64,000 nucleotides of DNA from Kordiimonadales bacterium (GCA_015485385.1 WFTS01000008.1:19959-83958); one strand, 5' to 3'; shown: positions 1 to 11,103, counted from the first letter of the stretch. The notes: a model not told the origin generated them from the letters alone. A program made the numbers and translations.

Positions 1-1
1 A

Positions 2-1060
2 ATCAAGGCGTTAACCGCTAACAAGCGTGTGAGTGAACTCGCCGCTTTGGCCAAAGAGTTTCGCCCCGACTTTGTTGCTATAGCCGATACCAATAAGCAT
101 AAAGAGCTTAAAGAACTATTGGCTGGAACCGGCATTGAATGTGCCGCTGGATCAGAAGCCGTTATTGAGGCGGCGAAACTAAGCTCTGATATTTTAATGG
201 CGGCCATCGTGGGGGCTGCGGGACTTCGTCCAACACTTGAAGCCGTGCGGCGAGGGGCAACGGTCGCGCTTGCCAATAAAGAATGTCTCGTGTGTGCCGG
301 TGATTTGATGATGCAGGAAGTTAAGGCTAACGGTGCGCATCTTTTGCCTGTAGATTCTGAACATAACGCCATTTTTCAGGTGCTAGAAGCTGATAGGCCG
401 GATGCCGTCCATAAAATAACACTAACGGCGTCAGGGGGGCCATTTTTGGGCCGCTCAGAGGAAAGCCTGAAGTCTGTAACGCCAGCCGAAGCTGTTGCCC
501 ATCCGAATTGGGACATGGGAGCCAAAATATCAGTTGATAGCGCAACCTTGATGAATAAAGGGTTGGAAGTCATTGAAGCCTATCATCTGTTCCCTGTTGA
601 AAAGGACCAAATATCCGTTCTTATGCACCCTCAATCGGTCATTCATTCGATGGTTGAATATATTGACGGCAGTACATTGGCGCAGCTTGGGTCCCCGGAT
701 ATGCGTATTCCAATTGCATCTTGTCTTGCGTGGCCAGAACGCATGCCTGTCCCTGCAAACACACTAGATCTTGCTTCCATTGGTTCTTTAACCTTTCAAG
801 AACCCAATTATGAGAAATTTAGGTGTTTGGCGCTGGCACGCGACGCACTAGAGGCTGGCGGTGCAGCCCCTGCGACGCTAAACGCAGCAAATGAAGTTGC
901 GGTCGATGCCTTTTTAACGGGGCGTATTGGCTTTCTCGATATTTCGTCGATCGTTGAAGAAGCCTTGACGCAAATCGACATGAAAGCGCCACATTCCCTA
1001 GCGAATGTGTTCGAGATTGATAGTGAAGCGCGCCATTTAGCAAGTGCATTGATCGCTTAG
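2..1060 (+). CDS. dxr: 1-deoxy-D-xylulose 5-phosphate reductoisomerase (5' truncated by window edge)
   Basis: Motifs VALANKECLVCAG, LLPVDSEHNAIFQ, SVDSATLMNKGLEVIEAYHLF; frame is open back to base 2, so the N-terminus lies outside the window. Confidence 0.95.
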   Translation: MKALTANKRVSELAALAKEFRPDFVAIADTNKHKELKELLAGTGIECAAGSEAVIEAAKLSSDILMAAIVGAAGLRPTLEAVRRGATVALANKECLVCAGDLMMQEVKANGAHLLPVDSEHNAIFQVLEADRPDAVHKITLTASGGPFLGRSEESLKSVTPAEAVAHPNWDMGAKISVDSATLMNKGLEVIEAYHLFPVEKDQISVLMHPQSVIHSMVEYIDGSTLAQLGSPDMRIPIASCLAWPERMPVPANTLDLASIGSLTFQEPNYEKFRCLALARDALEAGGAAPATLNAANEVAVDAFLTGRIGFLDISSIVEEALTQIDMKAPHSLANVFEIDSEARHLASALIA

Positions 1061-1080
1061 TCGAATAAAAAGGATTGTTC

Positions 1081-2190
1081 ATGGAAACCGCAGGACCAGG
1101 TCTAATTTTTACGCTAATCGCTTTCATCGGCGGCTTTAGCATTTTAGTTTTTGTCCATGAATGGGGCCATTATAAAATGGCGCGGCTGTTTAAGGTGCGT
1201 ATTGATACATTCTCTATTGGAATGGGCAAAGAAATCTGGGGGCGTACAGATAAAAATGGAACACGGTGGCGTATAAGCGCTGTCCCGCTTGGCGGGTATG
1301 TAAAATTTTTCGGGGACGCCTCTGCAGCCAGTAACCCTGGAGATTTACCAGAGGGCCTAAGCGAAAAAGAAAAAGCTGACTGCTTTCATTTTAAACCCTT
1401 ATGGCAACGAGCCTTGATCGTTTTTGCTGGGCCTGCCGTGAATTTAATTGCGGCAGTGATAATCCTTGGGGGGTTTGCTTATATTTACGGGGTAAATATC
1501 ACACCGTCGATTATTTCAGGGGTTGCTGAACAGTCACCGGCAGAAAAAGCAGGCTTTATGGCCGGTGACCGCATCCTTTCAATCGACGGCAAGGCTGTTG
1601 AGCGGTTTTCAGACGTGGGCGAAACGATACGTTTATATCCAAACGCGCGCGTGACTATCGAAATAGAGCGTGCAGGTGAGATCAAGTTCCTTCCGGTAAC
1701 GCTTGGTGAGTTCAAACAGCAGGATAGATTTGGAAATATCTATGTGATGGGGCGTCTTGGTGTGGCCGCAGTTGACGGTGTGCATCACACGGTTGGTCTT
1801 GGCGGGGCACTTCTTGAAGGAACGCGAAGAACGGTGCGTATGGGCAAAACTATGTTCTCCACACTTGGAGAAATTATCATGGGAATACGTTCCGTTAAAG
1901 AACTTGGAGGCCCGGTTAAAATTGCAAAAGTTATTGGAGAAGCGGCAAGCATCGGGGCGGCCAGCTTTATTTCAATTCTTGCTTTATTGTCGCTGAATTT
2001 GGGAATCGTCAATTTACTACCGATTCCCGTTCTCGATGGTGGGCACCTTATGTTCTATTTATTGGAGGCAATTAAAGGTTCTCCGCTCTCAAAAAAGGCT
2101 CAAGAGGCCGGATTTATTGCCGGAGCGGCCTTAATGCTGATTTTTATGGTGTTAGTAACACTGAATGACTTGCAATCTATGGCGCTCTAG
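1081..2190 (+). CDS. rseP: RseP/MmpA site-2 zinc metalloprotease
   Basis: HEWGH motif, PDZ region, NLLPIPVLDGGH motif; lies between dxr and bamA. Confidence 0.95.
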   Translation: METAGPGLIFTLIAFIGGFSILVFVHEWGHYKMARLFKVRIDTFSIGMGKEIWGRTDKNGTRWRISAVPLGGYVKFFGDASAASNPGDLPEGLSEKEKADCFHFKPLWQRALIVFAGPAVNLIAAVIILGGFAYIYGVNITPSIISGVAEQSPAEKAGFMAGDRILSIDGKAVERFSDVGETIRLYPNARVTIEIERAGEIKFLPVTLGEFKQQDRFGNIYVMGRLGVAAVDGVHHTVGLGGALLEGTRRTVRMGKTMFSTLGEIIMGIRSVKELGGPVKIAKVIGEAASIGAASFISILALLSLNLGIVNLLPIPVLDGGHLMFYLLEAIKGSPLSKKAQEAGFIAGAALMLIFMVLVTLNDLQSMAL

Positions 2191-2266
2191 GCCAATTTCA
2201 CCGCCACTATATAGATAGCGCTGGGTCAACAACCATTGTGCAAATAATTAAGACTGGGTTTAAAAG

Positions 2267-4852
2267 TTGCGTTTTTTAAATATGCGTTTGATTTTGTGCG
2301 CTTTTGTCGCACTAACAATCGGGGGAGCAACGCTAGCGGGACCAACTTTGGCCCAACAGCAGCCTGCACCCAAACAAGTGCCATTGATCCGTCAGATCAC
2401 TGTGGTTGGGAACGTGCGCGTTGAGCCTGAAACAATTGCGTCCTATTTGGTTGTGCGTGCGGGACAACCGTTTGATCCAAAGCTATTAGACACCAGTTTG
2501 AAGAACCTGTTTCGAACAGGCTTATTCTCAGATGTGGAATTTACCGAAGAGAACGGTGTGCTGTTGGTGCGGGTGGTCGAGAACCCAATTATCAACCGTA
2601 TTATCTTTGAAGGTAATAAAAAGCTTGATCGTGAAGACATGTTTGAGGAAGTGCGTATTCGCCCCCGGACAGTTTTCACACGCTCTAAAGTTCGCGCCGA
2701 TGTGAAGCGGATGATGAACCTTTACCGTACATCGGGTCGTTTTGCCGCCATTATTGAACCAAAGGTGGTTCAGCTTGAACAGAATCGCGTTGATGTGGTT
2801 TTTGAAATTCAAGAAGGCCCCAAAACCAAAATTAGCCGCATTAATTTCATCGGCAATAAAGACTTTAGTGATGGTGATCTCAGAGATGTGTTGGCAACAA
2901 AAGAAGCCCGTTGGTGGAAAATTTTCTCATCAAACGATACGTTTGATCCTGATAGACTTGCGTTTGACCAACAAGAACTTCGAAATTTTTACCGCAATGA
3001 AGGATATGCAGATTTTCGCATTATTTCAGCGGTGTCCGAACTAACGCCCGACAGGGAAGATTTTTTCATCACGTTCTCAGTTGACGAAGGCGAGATATAC
3101 AAATTTGGCACTATTGATGTGGAAAGCGAAATCCGCGATGTGGATGCCAAGCTTTTCAGGGCCTTTTTGTTGATGCGTGAGGGAAACACCTACAACGCTG
3201 AGGCAATTGAGAAGACAATTGAATCGCTTACAAATGCGGCAGGCCTGCTTGGCTATGCATTTGTTGATGTCCGGCCTAGCTTTGATCGCGATAAAGAAGC
3301 GCGCACCATGAGCATTAAGTTTAAAGTGCTTGATGCGCCGCGTGTTTATGTTGAACGCATCAATATTGGCGGCAACGTTCGCACGCTAGACCGTGTGGTT
3401 CGCCGGGAATTCCGCTTGCAAGAGGGCGATGCTTTTAATTCTACCTTGGTTACTCGCTCAGAAAACCGTCTGAAAAGATTGAATTTCTTCCGTGAAGCGG
3501 AGATCGAACAGCAGCAGGGTTCAAAGCCTGACCGCATGATATTGAATGTGAAGGTTGAAGAGCAGGCAACCGGTGAATTGAACTTGGGTGCAGGCTTTTC
3601 CAGCCTAGAGAACTTCATCTTTGATTTCTCTATTCGCGAGCGCAATCTGCTTGGTAAAGGGCAGGATTTAAGGCTTGGTGTTCGGCTTTCTGGTCGGCGT
3701 CAGGAAATTGATTTAGGATTTACCGAGCAATATTTCCTTGGGCGACGGGTTGCTGCCGGGTTTGATATTTTTGCCCGCAGAATCGATTCGTCCAGCTTTG
3801 GCTCTGTATTTGACACCAAATCTCTAGGCTTTTCACTGCGCGCAGGCATGGCCTTGAACGAATATTGGACTCTCTCAACACGTTATACGCTGCGCCAAGA
3901 TGATGTGACGACGCCAGATAGTTTTACAATCTCGCAGTTTAATAGTTTTTTCAGCAACATCTTGAGCAACTTCAATAATGGCAGTGCGGAGACACAGCAA
4001 GATCTGTTAATTCAATATGATACGGACGGTGATGGTGTGATCGAGACGGCAGATTTTTCTGCCGACGGCCAAAGCGAACCTAATATTAGTGAAATGGTTG
4101 AAGCCTCTACCTCTAGGGCGTTTCGGGAAAGTATCGGAAAACGGTTCCAGTCTATTCTTGGCTATTCTGTTGGCTTTGATACTCGCAACAGCATTATCCG
4201 GCCTACACGCGGCAACCAGTTTTTCTTCCATCAGGATTTTGCGGGTGTTGGCGGCGATGTTCGCTATTTGAAAAACCGTATCAACTTTGATAACTATTGG
4301 ACACCTTGGTCAGGTTGGACATTCCGCTTTGGCGGTGAAGCTGGTATCATTCTGGGTCTTGGTCAACAAGTGCGGCTTAGTGATAAGTTTTATATTGGTG
4401 GTCCGCGTATGCGTGGCTTCGATATCTCTGGCATTGGACCGCGTAACTTTAATAACGGTGCAAGAAACTCTCGGAGCTCACTTGGTGGTACGGCCTTTTA
4501 TATCGGACGCGGGGAATTATTCTTCCCGCTGGGGGATATGGCGCTGGAAAGCGGTATCAATGCGTCTGCGTTTGTTGATGTTGGGTCGTTGTTCCGTGCC
4601 CAAGAAGAACTTGCAGACTGTACATTCACTCAGGCAGAGTTTGATGCTGCTCAAGCAGATTCAGAAATTGTGTTTAACGGAAATACGAATTGTTTGGCGG
4701 GGAACTCTATATCGCCACGTATTGCGGTTGGTATTGGATTTTCGTGGCAATCACCATTCGGACCTTTCCGAATTGACCTATCTAAGACGATCAAGAAGCA
4801 GCTAGGGGACCGGCCACAAACCCTACAGTTTAACGTAGGAACAACTTTCTAA
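2267..4852 (+). CDS. bamA: Outer membrane protein assembly factor BamA (TTG start likely)
   Basis: Repeated POTRA-type segments, C-terminal beta-barrel with RMRGFDISGIGPR and terminal aromatic residue. Confidence 0.95.
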   Translation: MRFLNMRLILCAFVALTIGGATLAGPTLAQQQPAPKQVPLIRQITVVGNVRVEPETIASYLVVRAGQPFDPKLLDTSLKNLFRTGLFSDVEFTEENGVLLVRVVENPIINRIIFEGNKKLDREDMFEEVRIRPRTVFTRSKVRADVKRMMNLYRTSGRFAAIIEPKVVQLEQNRVDVVFEIQEGPKTKISRINFIGNKDFSDGDLRDVLATKEARWWKIFSSNDTFDPDRLAFDQQELRNFYRNEGYADFRIISAVSELTPDREDFFITFSVDEGEIYKFGTIDVESEIRDVDAKLFRAFLLMREGNTYNAEAIEKTIESLTNAAGLLGYAFVDVRPSFDRDKEARTMSIKFKVLDAPRVYVERINIGGNVRTLDRVVRREFRLQEGDAFNSTLVTRSENRLKRLNFFREAEIEQQQGSKPDRMILNVKVEEQATGELNLGAGFSSLENFIFDFSIRERNLLGKGQDLRLGVRLSGRRQEIDLGFTEQYFLGRRVAAGFDIFARRIDSSSFGSVFDTKSLGFSLRAGMALNEYWTLSTRYTLRQDDVTTPDSFTISQFNSFFSNILSNFNNGSAETQQDLLIQYDTDGDGVIETADFSADGQSEPNISEMVEASTSRAFRESIGKRFQSILGYSVGFDTRNSIIRPTRGNQFFFHQDFAGVGGDVRYLKNRINFDNYWTPWSGWTFRFGGEAGIILGLGQQVRLSDKFYIGGPRMRGFDISGIGPRNFNNGARNSRSSLGGTAFYIGRGELFFPLGDMALESGINASAFVDVGSLFRAQEELADCTFTQAEFDAAQADSEIVFNGNTNCLAGNSISPRIAVGIGFSWQSPFGPFRIDLSKTIKKQLGDRPQTLQFNVGTTF

Positions 4853-4882
4853 ATTGATTCAAAGGGAAATTGGGAAAATAAC

Positions 4883-5470
4883 ATGACTATCTATAAAACA
4901 TTTAGGCTTTTTGCCGCAGCAGTTATCGCTTCACTAAGCCTTGCAGCGGCTGCTCATGCGCAGATTTTTATTGTCGATAACGAGCGTGTTGAGCGCGAAG
5001 CGGCGGCGTATAAAGATTTCAACCTTCAGACAGACGAGATGCGTCAGCAGATCGTGCAGTTGCGTCAGTATATTTCTCGTGGGGGCGCCGCTGAACAGCA
5101 GTTGGGCGAGCTTGAGCAGAAGAAATCTATCATCGGAAATGATAAATACGAGCAAGAAAAGAAAAAGCTGCAAGAAACTTACGGTTTGTACCAGCAGCAG
5201 CTTCAAATTCTGGAATATCGGTTTGATCAGGTCCGTCAAGAAGCTATGGTTCAGGTTGAGCGCGCGCGCCAGCCGGTGATCCGCAGCTTGCTGAAAAGCA
5301 GGAAAGCACAGATCATTCTGCCTAAGCGTTTGGTCTTTGGCTCTGCGGCCGGCCTTGATATCACAACCGAGTTTATCGAGCTGTTGGACGCTGAACTGCC
5401 GTCTGTAACGCTAACAAAACTGCCTAAGCCTCAGCCAGCTGCCAAACCTGCACCTGCAAGCGGCAATTGA
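4883..5470 (+). CDS. OmpH/Skp family periplasmic chaperone
   Basis: Signal peptide, Q/E/K-rich coiled coil, position directly after bamA. Confidence 0.8.
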   Translation: MTIYKTFRLFAAAVIASLSLAAAAHAQIFIVDNERVEREAAAYKDFNLQTDEMRQQIVQLRQYISRGGAAEQQLGELEQKKSIIGNDKYEQEKKKLQETYGLYQQQLQILEYRFDQVRQEAMVQVERARQPVIRSLLKSRKAQIILPKRLVFGSAAGLDITTEFIELLDAELPSVTLTKLPKPQPAAKPAPASGN

Positions 5471-5490
5471 TTGCTTGAGTATCAGCTATA

Positions 5491-5928
5491 ATGGCTTTTG
5501 ATATTGCACAAATTATGGAAGCGATACCGCATCGGTATCCCTTCCTGTTGGTTGACAAAATTGTTGATGTTGAAAAGGGCGAAAGCGCTGTTGGCATCAA
5601 GAATGTCACAATTAATGAGCCGTTCTTCCCTGGCCATTTTCCGCAAAAGCCGGTTATGCCGGGGGTTTTGATCCTAGAGGCGATGGCGCAGACCGCAGGG
5701 GTTCTGGCCATTGATTTTCTTGGGGAAGATGCAAAAGGCAAGGTGGTTTATTTCATGGGTATTGACGGCGCTAAGTTTCGTCAGCCTGTTGTACCCGGTG
5801 ATCAATTACACCTAAAGGTAACCAAGACCCGTGGTGGTGGTGCCGTTTGGAAGTTTGACGCTGTAGCCACCGTGGACGGAGCTGTTGTGGCTCAAGCGAA
5901 GCTTACAGCAATGCTTGCTGCTGAATAG
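5491..5928 (+). CDS. fabZ: 3-hydroxyacyl-ACP dehydratase FabZ
   Basis: IPHRYPFLLVDKI, PGHFPQKPVMPGVLILEAMAQ motifs. Confidence 0.97.
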   Translation: MAFDIAQIMEAIPHRYPFLLVDKIVDVEKGESAVGIKNVTINEPFFPGHFPQKPVMPGVLILEAMAQTAGVLAIDFLGEDAKGKVVYFMGIDGAKFRQPVVPGDQLHLKVTKTRGGGAVWKFDAVATVDGAVVAQAKLTAMLAAE

Positions 5929-5950
5929 CCCCATAAACGATACGATTTAT

Positions 5951-5981
5951 ATAAAGGCTGGCCGTTTGTGTCGGCCTTTAT
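5951..5981 (+). terminator. Rho-independent-type hairpin after fabZ
   Basis: ATAAAGGCTG / CGGCCTTTAT arms (one G-U pair) around an 11-nt loop, 22 nt after the stop codon. Confidence 0.6.
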
Positions 5982-6014
5982 TCGTTAAGGACTATAAATA
6001 TTCGTAACGGGCTA

Positions 6015-6050
6015 TAAAAAAGACCCGCCTCATTAAGAAGCAGGCCTTTT
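6015..6050 (-). terminator. Terminator-like hairpin for gltA
   Basis: On the minus strand a GC-rich stem with G-U pairs followed by a T-run (AAAAAAGACCCGCCT...AGCAGGCCTTTT on +). Confidence 0.5.
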
Positions 6051-6071
6051 AAACTGATAGTGCTTGCGGTT

Positions 6072-7376
6072 TTATCTTTTGTCGATCGGCACATAATCCC
6101 GCTGTGGAGTGCCCGTGAATAGCTGGCGAGGTCGTCCAATTTTCTGTGTTGGATCTTCGATCATTTCTTTCCACTGGGAAATCCAGCCTGATGTCCGTGC
6201 GAGGGCGAACAGTACGGTAAACATGCTTGTTGGGAAGCCCATGGCCCGTAGGATGATGCCAGAGTAGAAATCCACATTCGGATATAGCTTTTTGCTAACG
6301 AAATACTCGTCCTCAAGTGCTATTTTCTCCAGCTCCATCGCCACATCAAACAGCGGGTCATCAACACCCAGTTCAGCCAGAACCTTGTGCGCAGTATCAC
6401 GCATCACGGTTGCGCGTGGATCAAAGTTTTTATAAACCCGGTGCCCAAAGCCCATCAAACGGAATGGATCCGCTTTGTCCTTGGCGCGGGCGACAAATTC
6501 AGGGATACGGTCAACTGTACCAATTTCCTCAAGCATATTCAGACAAGCTTCATTCGCGCCGCCGTGGGCAGGACCCCACAAACAGGCAATGCCTGCCGCA
6601 ATACATGCGAACGGGTTGGCACCAGATGAGCCAGCCAAACGTACGGTAGACGTTGAGGCATTTTGCTCATGGTCTGCGTGCAGAATGAAGATTAAATCCA
6701 TTGCGCGTTCAAGAGTAGGGCTAACAGTATAATCTTCTGTCGGCACTGAGAACATCATATTAAGGAAATTCCCGGCATAGGACAGTTTATTGTCCGGATA
6801 TACAAACGGCTGGCCGATGGAATATTTAAAGGTCATTGCTGCAATCGTCGGGATTTTGGCGATCAAACGATAGCTTGCAACCATGCGCTGGTGCGGGTCG
6901 TTTATATCCGTACTATCATGATAGAAGGCCGCCAGAGCGCCAACAACACCAACCATAATCGCCATCGGGTGCGCATCTCTGCGGAACCCACTGAAAAAGC
7001 GGTGCAACTGCTCGTGCAGCATGGTGTGGTTGGTAATGTCGTCCGTAAATTTTTTCTTCTCGGCCTTGCTTGGAAGCTCCCCAAACAATAACAGATAGCA
7101 AACTTCCATATAGTCGCTGTCTTTTGCCAATTGCTCGATAGGATAGCCGCGATACTGTAATTCGCCTTTGTCACCGTCAATATAGGTGATTTTGCTTTCG
7201 CAGCTTGCTGTTGATGTAAAGCCCGGATCAAACGTGAATTTGCCTGTTGCAGCATAAAGCTTGCGAATATCGATAACGTCTGGACCGACGGACCCCTCTA
7301 ATACAGGTAATTCAAGGTCTACGCCTTCTCCTACAAGTCTCATAGGATCTTTTGCCATTGTCGATACTCCTTTCAA
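6072..7376 (-). CDS. gltA: Citrate synthase (likely start at 7358, MAKDPMRL)
   Basis: [40 protein letters not shown] motifs. Confidence 0.96.
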   Translation of the reverse strand: MKGVSTMAKDPMRLVGEGVDLELPVLEGSVGPDVIDIRKLYAATGKFTFDPGFTSTASCESKITYIDGDKGELQYRGYPIEQLAKDSDYMEVCYLLLFGELPSKAEKKKFTDDITNHTMLHEQLHRFFSGFRRDAHPMAIMVGVVGALAAFYHDSTDINDPHQRMVASYRLIAKIPTIAAMTFKYSIGQPFVYPDNKLSYAGNFLNMMFSVPTEDYTVSPTLERAMDLIFILHADHEQNASTSTVRLAGSSGANPFACIAAGIACLWGPAHGGANEACLNMLEEIGTVDRIPEFVARAKDKADPFRLMGFGHRVYKNFDPRATVMRDTAHKVLAELGVDDPLFDVAMELEKIALEDEYFVSKKLYPNVDFYSGIILRAMGFPTSMFTVLFALARTSGWISQWKEMIEDPTQKIGRPRQLFTGTPQRDYVPIDKR

Positions 7377-7412
7377 AAAAATAACAACCCGCAGTGATGC
7401 GGATTGGGGTTT

Positions 7413-8825
7413 TTAAGCTGCAGCCTGATCGCGCAGACGCGCAATCGATTCTACCTGGCCTAAAATTTCCAGGGTCTCTGCAAGGTCACCTGACTGTTTT
7501 CCTCCAGTCAGAGCCGCTCGCAAGGGCTGCATTACTTTACCCGGTTTCAAATCCCTCGCTTCGGCGAAAGACATAATGGAATTCTTAATATCTTCACTAT
7601 TCCAAGACGTTAAGGCTTCCAGTTCATTTGCTACATCAGCAATTACCGGGCGAGTTTCGTCCGTGAATTGCTTTGCAGCTTTGTCGGTTAAGGCTATGGG
7701 CCGGATATCGCAGTAAAGGGCTGCGCTTTCGGAAATGTCCGGTAGCCGTTTTGCACGTTCTGCCAAACTTGGGAGCGCCTTTAAAAGACGGGCCTCTTCG
7801 GTTTTGCTTAACGCATGGTCAATAAGGTTTTCTAGGGCGCTTTTTATGTAAGGCAAGAGCTCAGACGCATTTAATGTGCGTAAATAATGGCTGTTGAGAC
7901 TATCAATCTTATCAAAATCGAAGCGTGATGGGCCTTTGCCGATATTTTCAAGGTTAAACCAATTAATCGCTTCTTGGGTTGAGATAATCTCATCATCGCC
8001 GTGGCTCCAGCCAAGGCGTAACAGATAATTGCGCATAGCTTCGGGTAGAAAACCCATATCTTCATAGGCATCCACACCTAATGCCCCGTGTCGCTTTGAT
8101 AGTTTTTTACCGTCGGGACCATGGATTAACGGGATGTGTGCATACTCTGGAACAGACCAGCCCATGGCTTCGTAAATTGGTAATTGGCGAAAGGCGTTAT
8201 TCAGGTGATCATCGCCTCGCACAATGTGGGTTACGCCCATATCATAGTCATCAACCACCACAGCAAGCATATAAGTGGGGGTGCCGTCAGAGCGCAGGAT
8301 AATCATGTCATCCAGTTCGGCATTTTGCACAGTAACAGAGCCTTGAACACGGTCCACAATGGTATGTGCGCCTTCTCGCGGCATTTTCATACGGATAGAA
8401 TAGGGTGTGTTCTCTGGGGCCTCTGCTTGTTTGTCGCGCCAAATATCGCCGCGAAAACGCTCTCCGCCAGCTCGTGCAGCATCCCGCTTTTCAGCCAATT
8501 CTTCCGCTGTAGCAAAACATTTATAGGCATTGCCACTTTCCAACAGAGCCTGAGCAATCTCACGGTGCCTGTCAGCGCGGCTTGCTTGGCTAATAGCATC
8601 GCCGTCCCAATCAAGTCCAAGCCACTGCAAACCCTTTAAAATGGCGTCAATAGCCTCTTGGGTGGATCGTTTGGTGTCAGTATCTTCGATACGCAGCAAA
8701 AATTTGCCGCCATTTGCCCTAGCAAAAAGCCAATTATACAACGCCGTCCGAGCCCCGCCGATATGGAGAAAGCCAGTGGGAGAGGGCGCAAAACGCGTTA
8801 CAATATCGGGCATGTCACTTGTCAT
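7413..8825 (-). CDS. gltX: Glutamyl-tRNA synthetase
   Basis: RFAPSPTGFLHIGGARTALYNW and KLSKRHGA motifs. Confidence 0.97.
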   Translation of the reverse strand: MTSDMPDIVTRFAPSPTGFLHIGGARTALYNWLFARANGGKFLLRIEDTDTKRSTQEAIDAILKGLQWLGLDWDGDAISQASRADRHREIAQALLESGNAYKCFATAEELAEKRDAARAGGERFRGDIWRDKQAEAPENTPYSIRMKMPREGAHTIVDRVQGSVTVQNAELDDMIILRSDGTPTYMLAVVVDDYDMGVTHIVRGDDHLNNAFRQLPIYEAMGWSVPEYAHIPLIHGPDGKKLSKRHGALGVDAYEDMGFLPEAMRNYLLRLGWSHGDDEIISTQEAINWFNLENIGKGPSRFDFDKIDSLNSHYLRTLNASELLPYIKSALENLIDHALSKTEEARLLKALPSLAERAKRLPDISESAALYCDIRPIALTDKAAKQFTDETRPVIADVANELEALTSWNSEDIKNSIMSFAEARDLKPGKVMQPLRAALTGGKQSGDLAETLEILGQVESIARLRDQAAA

Positions 8826-9027
8826 GCTCAGAACCTAATTCCTTATTTACAGTACAAATTGTCGGCACAAATTGGGGGAGTGTGCCCAAAGAAATATTTC
8901 AGCGTGGTTCTATCATATGTCTCGTGGGAACACAAATGGCTAGTGTATCAAAATTGGACCAAAACGCACTATTTACGCTAGTAAAGTCTCGTTTTGCGGT
9001 TAATGTCGCAAAAGGGGGGCCGGGTCG

Positions 9028-11103
9028 GTGCTTGATGGTTTTAAACAAGATGTTGCAGGGTCGCCTGCAGATGCGCTGCCTATCACGGCGAGGAAGCATG
9101 AAAGTAGTTTGCACGAAGAATGGCGGCTCATTGTCTTTGTTTTTATCTTTGGGCTTGGCTGTGCTTCCTTGATTAGGTATCCAAGCCTTATCCCCTCAGC
9201 CCTGATTATTGGCAGTTTTCTGCTATTTATAGCCCTTTTGCGATATGGTTTATATAGTTTTCAGCTTGCAGTCTGTTTGGCAATAATTCTAGCGGCAAGT
9301 GCGTCCAGTATGCGGCTTGCAAACTTGGCGGCCTATAATTTTACGCCTGAGCAATATGTCAATATCGAAGGCCGCATTGATCAATTGGATATCCGACCTG
9401 AAAAATCCACACGGTTGGTGATCAGCGTTTTAAAGCTTGAACGCTTTAGGGGCGACAAATCGCCGCGCCGGTTGCGCTTGGCGGTTCGCACCCAGCTTGG
9501 CCCGAATGTTAAGGTTGGATCAGTTGTCAGCTTAAAAGCGATAATCTCACCACTTCAAGGGGCCTTGGTCCCTGGCGGCTTTGATTTTGGCCGGGCTGCC
9601 CGGTTTCAACAAATTGGTGGGCAGGGCTATGCTGTCTCTAGCATAGACTTAATCAAAGGAGGCGACGCAAGCCCACAGCAATCGGGTTTTAATGTTTGGG
9701 TCACCTCTGTGCGCTACGGCTTGGCTGCGAAACTACAAGCGGCCATGCCGGGCCAGTCTGGGGCTTTGGCCGCTGCGCTTACGCTGGGACTGCGCCACGG
9801 CATCAGTGATCAAACCTCAGAGAATTTGCGTCGGGCAGGGCTGTCTCATCTGTTAGCGATCTCGGGCTTGCATATGGGCATAGTCGCGGCGGCGGCCTTC
9901 TTTGTCTTCGAGCTTTTGTTTGCCCTTATCCCGGCAATTGCACTTCGGATCATGCCGCGCAAGCTTGCGGTCATTCCCGCTTGGTGCCTCGCGCTGACAT
10001 ACTTATTTCTATCCGGCGGCAGCACATCTACGATCAGGGCCTTCCTTATGGTGACGGTTGCCATGCTTGCCGTTCTCACGAACCGGCGGGTTTTATCACT
10101 GCGCAGTGTGGCTCTTGCCGCGCTGTTTATCCTGACACTGTGGCCCGAAAGTATTTATACCGCTGGGTTTCAGATGTCCTTTGCGGCAACGACAGGCCTT
10201 GTTGCCTTCTATGAGAGGTTTTCTGCACGGCAAACAAAAAAGATAGGGCAGGTAGCAGCTTGGCAGCGTGTGGTGAGGGCGGTGCTGTTGATCGGCCTAA
10301 CCAGTTTAATTGCCCAAATTTCGGTTGCGCCGTTTGCGCTGTATCATTTTCAAGCAATCTCTGTGGTTGGGGTTGGGCTGAATATGCTCGTTTTGCCGAT
10401 CATCACCTTCGCGGTAATGCCTCTTTTGTTTGTTGCACTTATTTTGGCTGCGCTATCGTCGCTTGATCTGATCAGTTGGATGCTTGAGCCCTTACTTACG
10501 CTTGTCTTAAACATTGCTGAAGCCGGTGCAAGCCCGGCGTATGCCACACTGCGTATTACGCCAATGTCGGACCTAAGCTTTGCATTACTGCTGATTGCCG
10601 GTGGGCTTATGCTTTTGTTTTTAAATAAGAAAACCATGTTGGCCTCAACCGCATTGGTTCTTGTCGCCTTCAATTTACCCAAACCCATATTGCCCGATAT
10701 TTTAATCTCCCGCACAGGTGGGGTGATAGCCGAGTATAAAAACGGTATGGTTTTTGTGTCGGGCGGCAGAGCAAACAGCTTTCGCGTGCGTAGCTGGCAA
10801 CGTTACTGGGGCGCAGACCCATTTGCAGATATTGGCACCATAGCCAAATCGGGTGGATACGGCGCAAGCGGTATCAGGATGCATAATGGAGGCCTCTTGG
10901 TGCGCGTGACGGCATTAAGCCGTGTCCCGCAAGTCTGCGCAGAGGCCGATATCATACTATTGCCGCGCCGATATGTGCGCTATTGCAAAGGAGAGGGACG
11001 GATAGTTACCTTAGAAAATCTGGATAGACAGGGGCCTGCTGGTGTAATCGTAACACCCGAAAAACCGCCTAGAATTTTATGGTCAAATCCTGAGGCTGAG
11101 TAA
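9028..11103 (+). CDS. comEC: ComEC/Rec2 family competence/DNA-uptake membrane protein
   Basis: DUF4131-like N-terminus and polytopic competence domain with HLLAISGLHMGIVA. Confidence 0.88.
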   Translation: MLDGFKQDVAGSPADALPITARKHESSLHEEWRLIVFVFIFGLGCASLIRYPSLIPSALIIGSFLLFIALLRYGLYSFQLAVCLAIILAASASSMRLANLAAYNFTPEQYVNIEGRIDQLDIRPEKSTRLVISVLKLERFRGDKSPRRLRLAVRTQLGPNVKVGSVVSLKAIISPLQGALVPGGFDFGRAARFQQIGGQGYAVSSIDLIKGGDASPQQSGFNVWVTSVRYGLAAKLQAAMPGQSGALAAALTLGLRHGISDQTSENLRRAGLSHLLAISGLHMGIVAAAAFFVFELLFALIPAIALRIMPRKLAVIPAWCLALTYLFLSGGSTSTIRAFLMVTVAMLAVLTNRRVLSLRSVALAALFILTLWPESIYTAGFQMSFAATTGLVAFYERFSARQTKKIGQVAAWQRVVRAVLLIGLTSLIAQISVAPFALYHFQAISVVGVGLNMLVLPIITFAVMPLLFVALILAALSSLDLISWMLEPLLTLVLNIAEAGASPAYATLRITPMSDLSFALLLIAGGLMLLFLNKKTMLASTALVLVAFNLPKPILPDILISRTGGVIAEYKNGMVFVSGGRANSFRVRSWQRYWGADPFADIGTIAKSGGYGASGIRMHNGGLLVRVTALSRVPQVCAEADIILLPRRYVRYCKGEGRIVTLENLDRQGPAGVIVTPEKPPRILWSNPEAE

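Noticed and set aside
4287-4805. 172-aa plus-strand ORF
   Set aside because: Alternative frame inside bamA, no recognisable domain.
8184-8639. 151-aa plus-strand ORF opposite gltX
   Set aside because: Shadow ORF within gltX.
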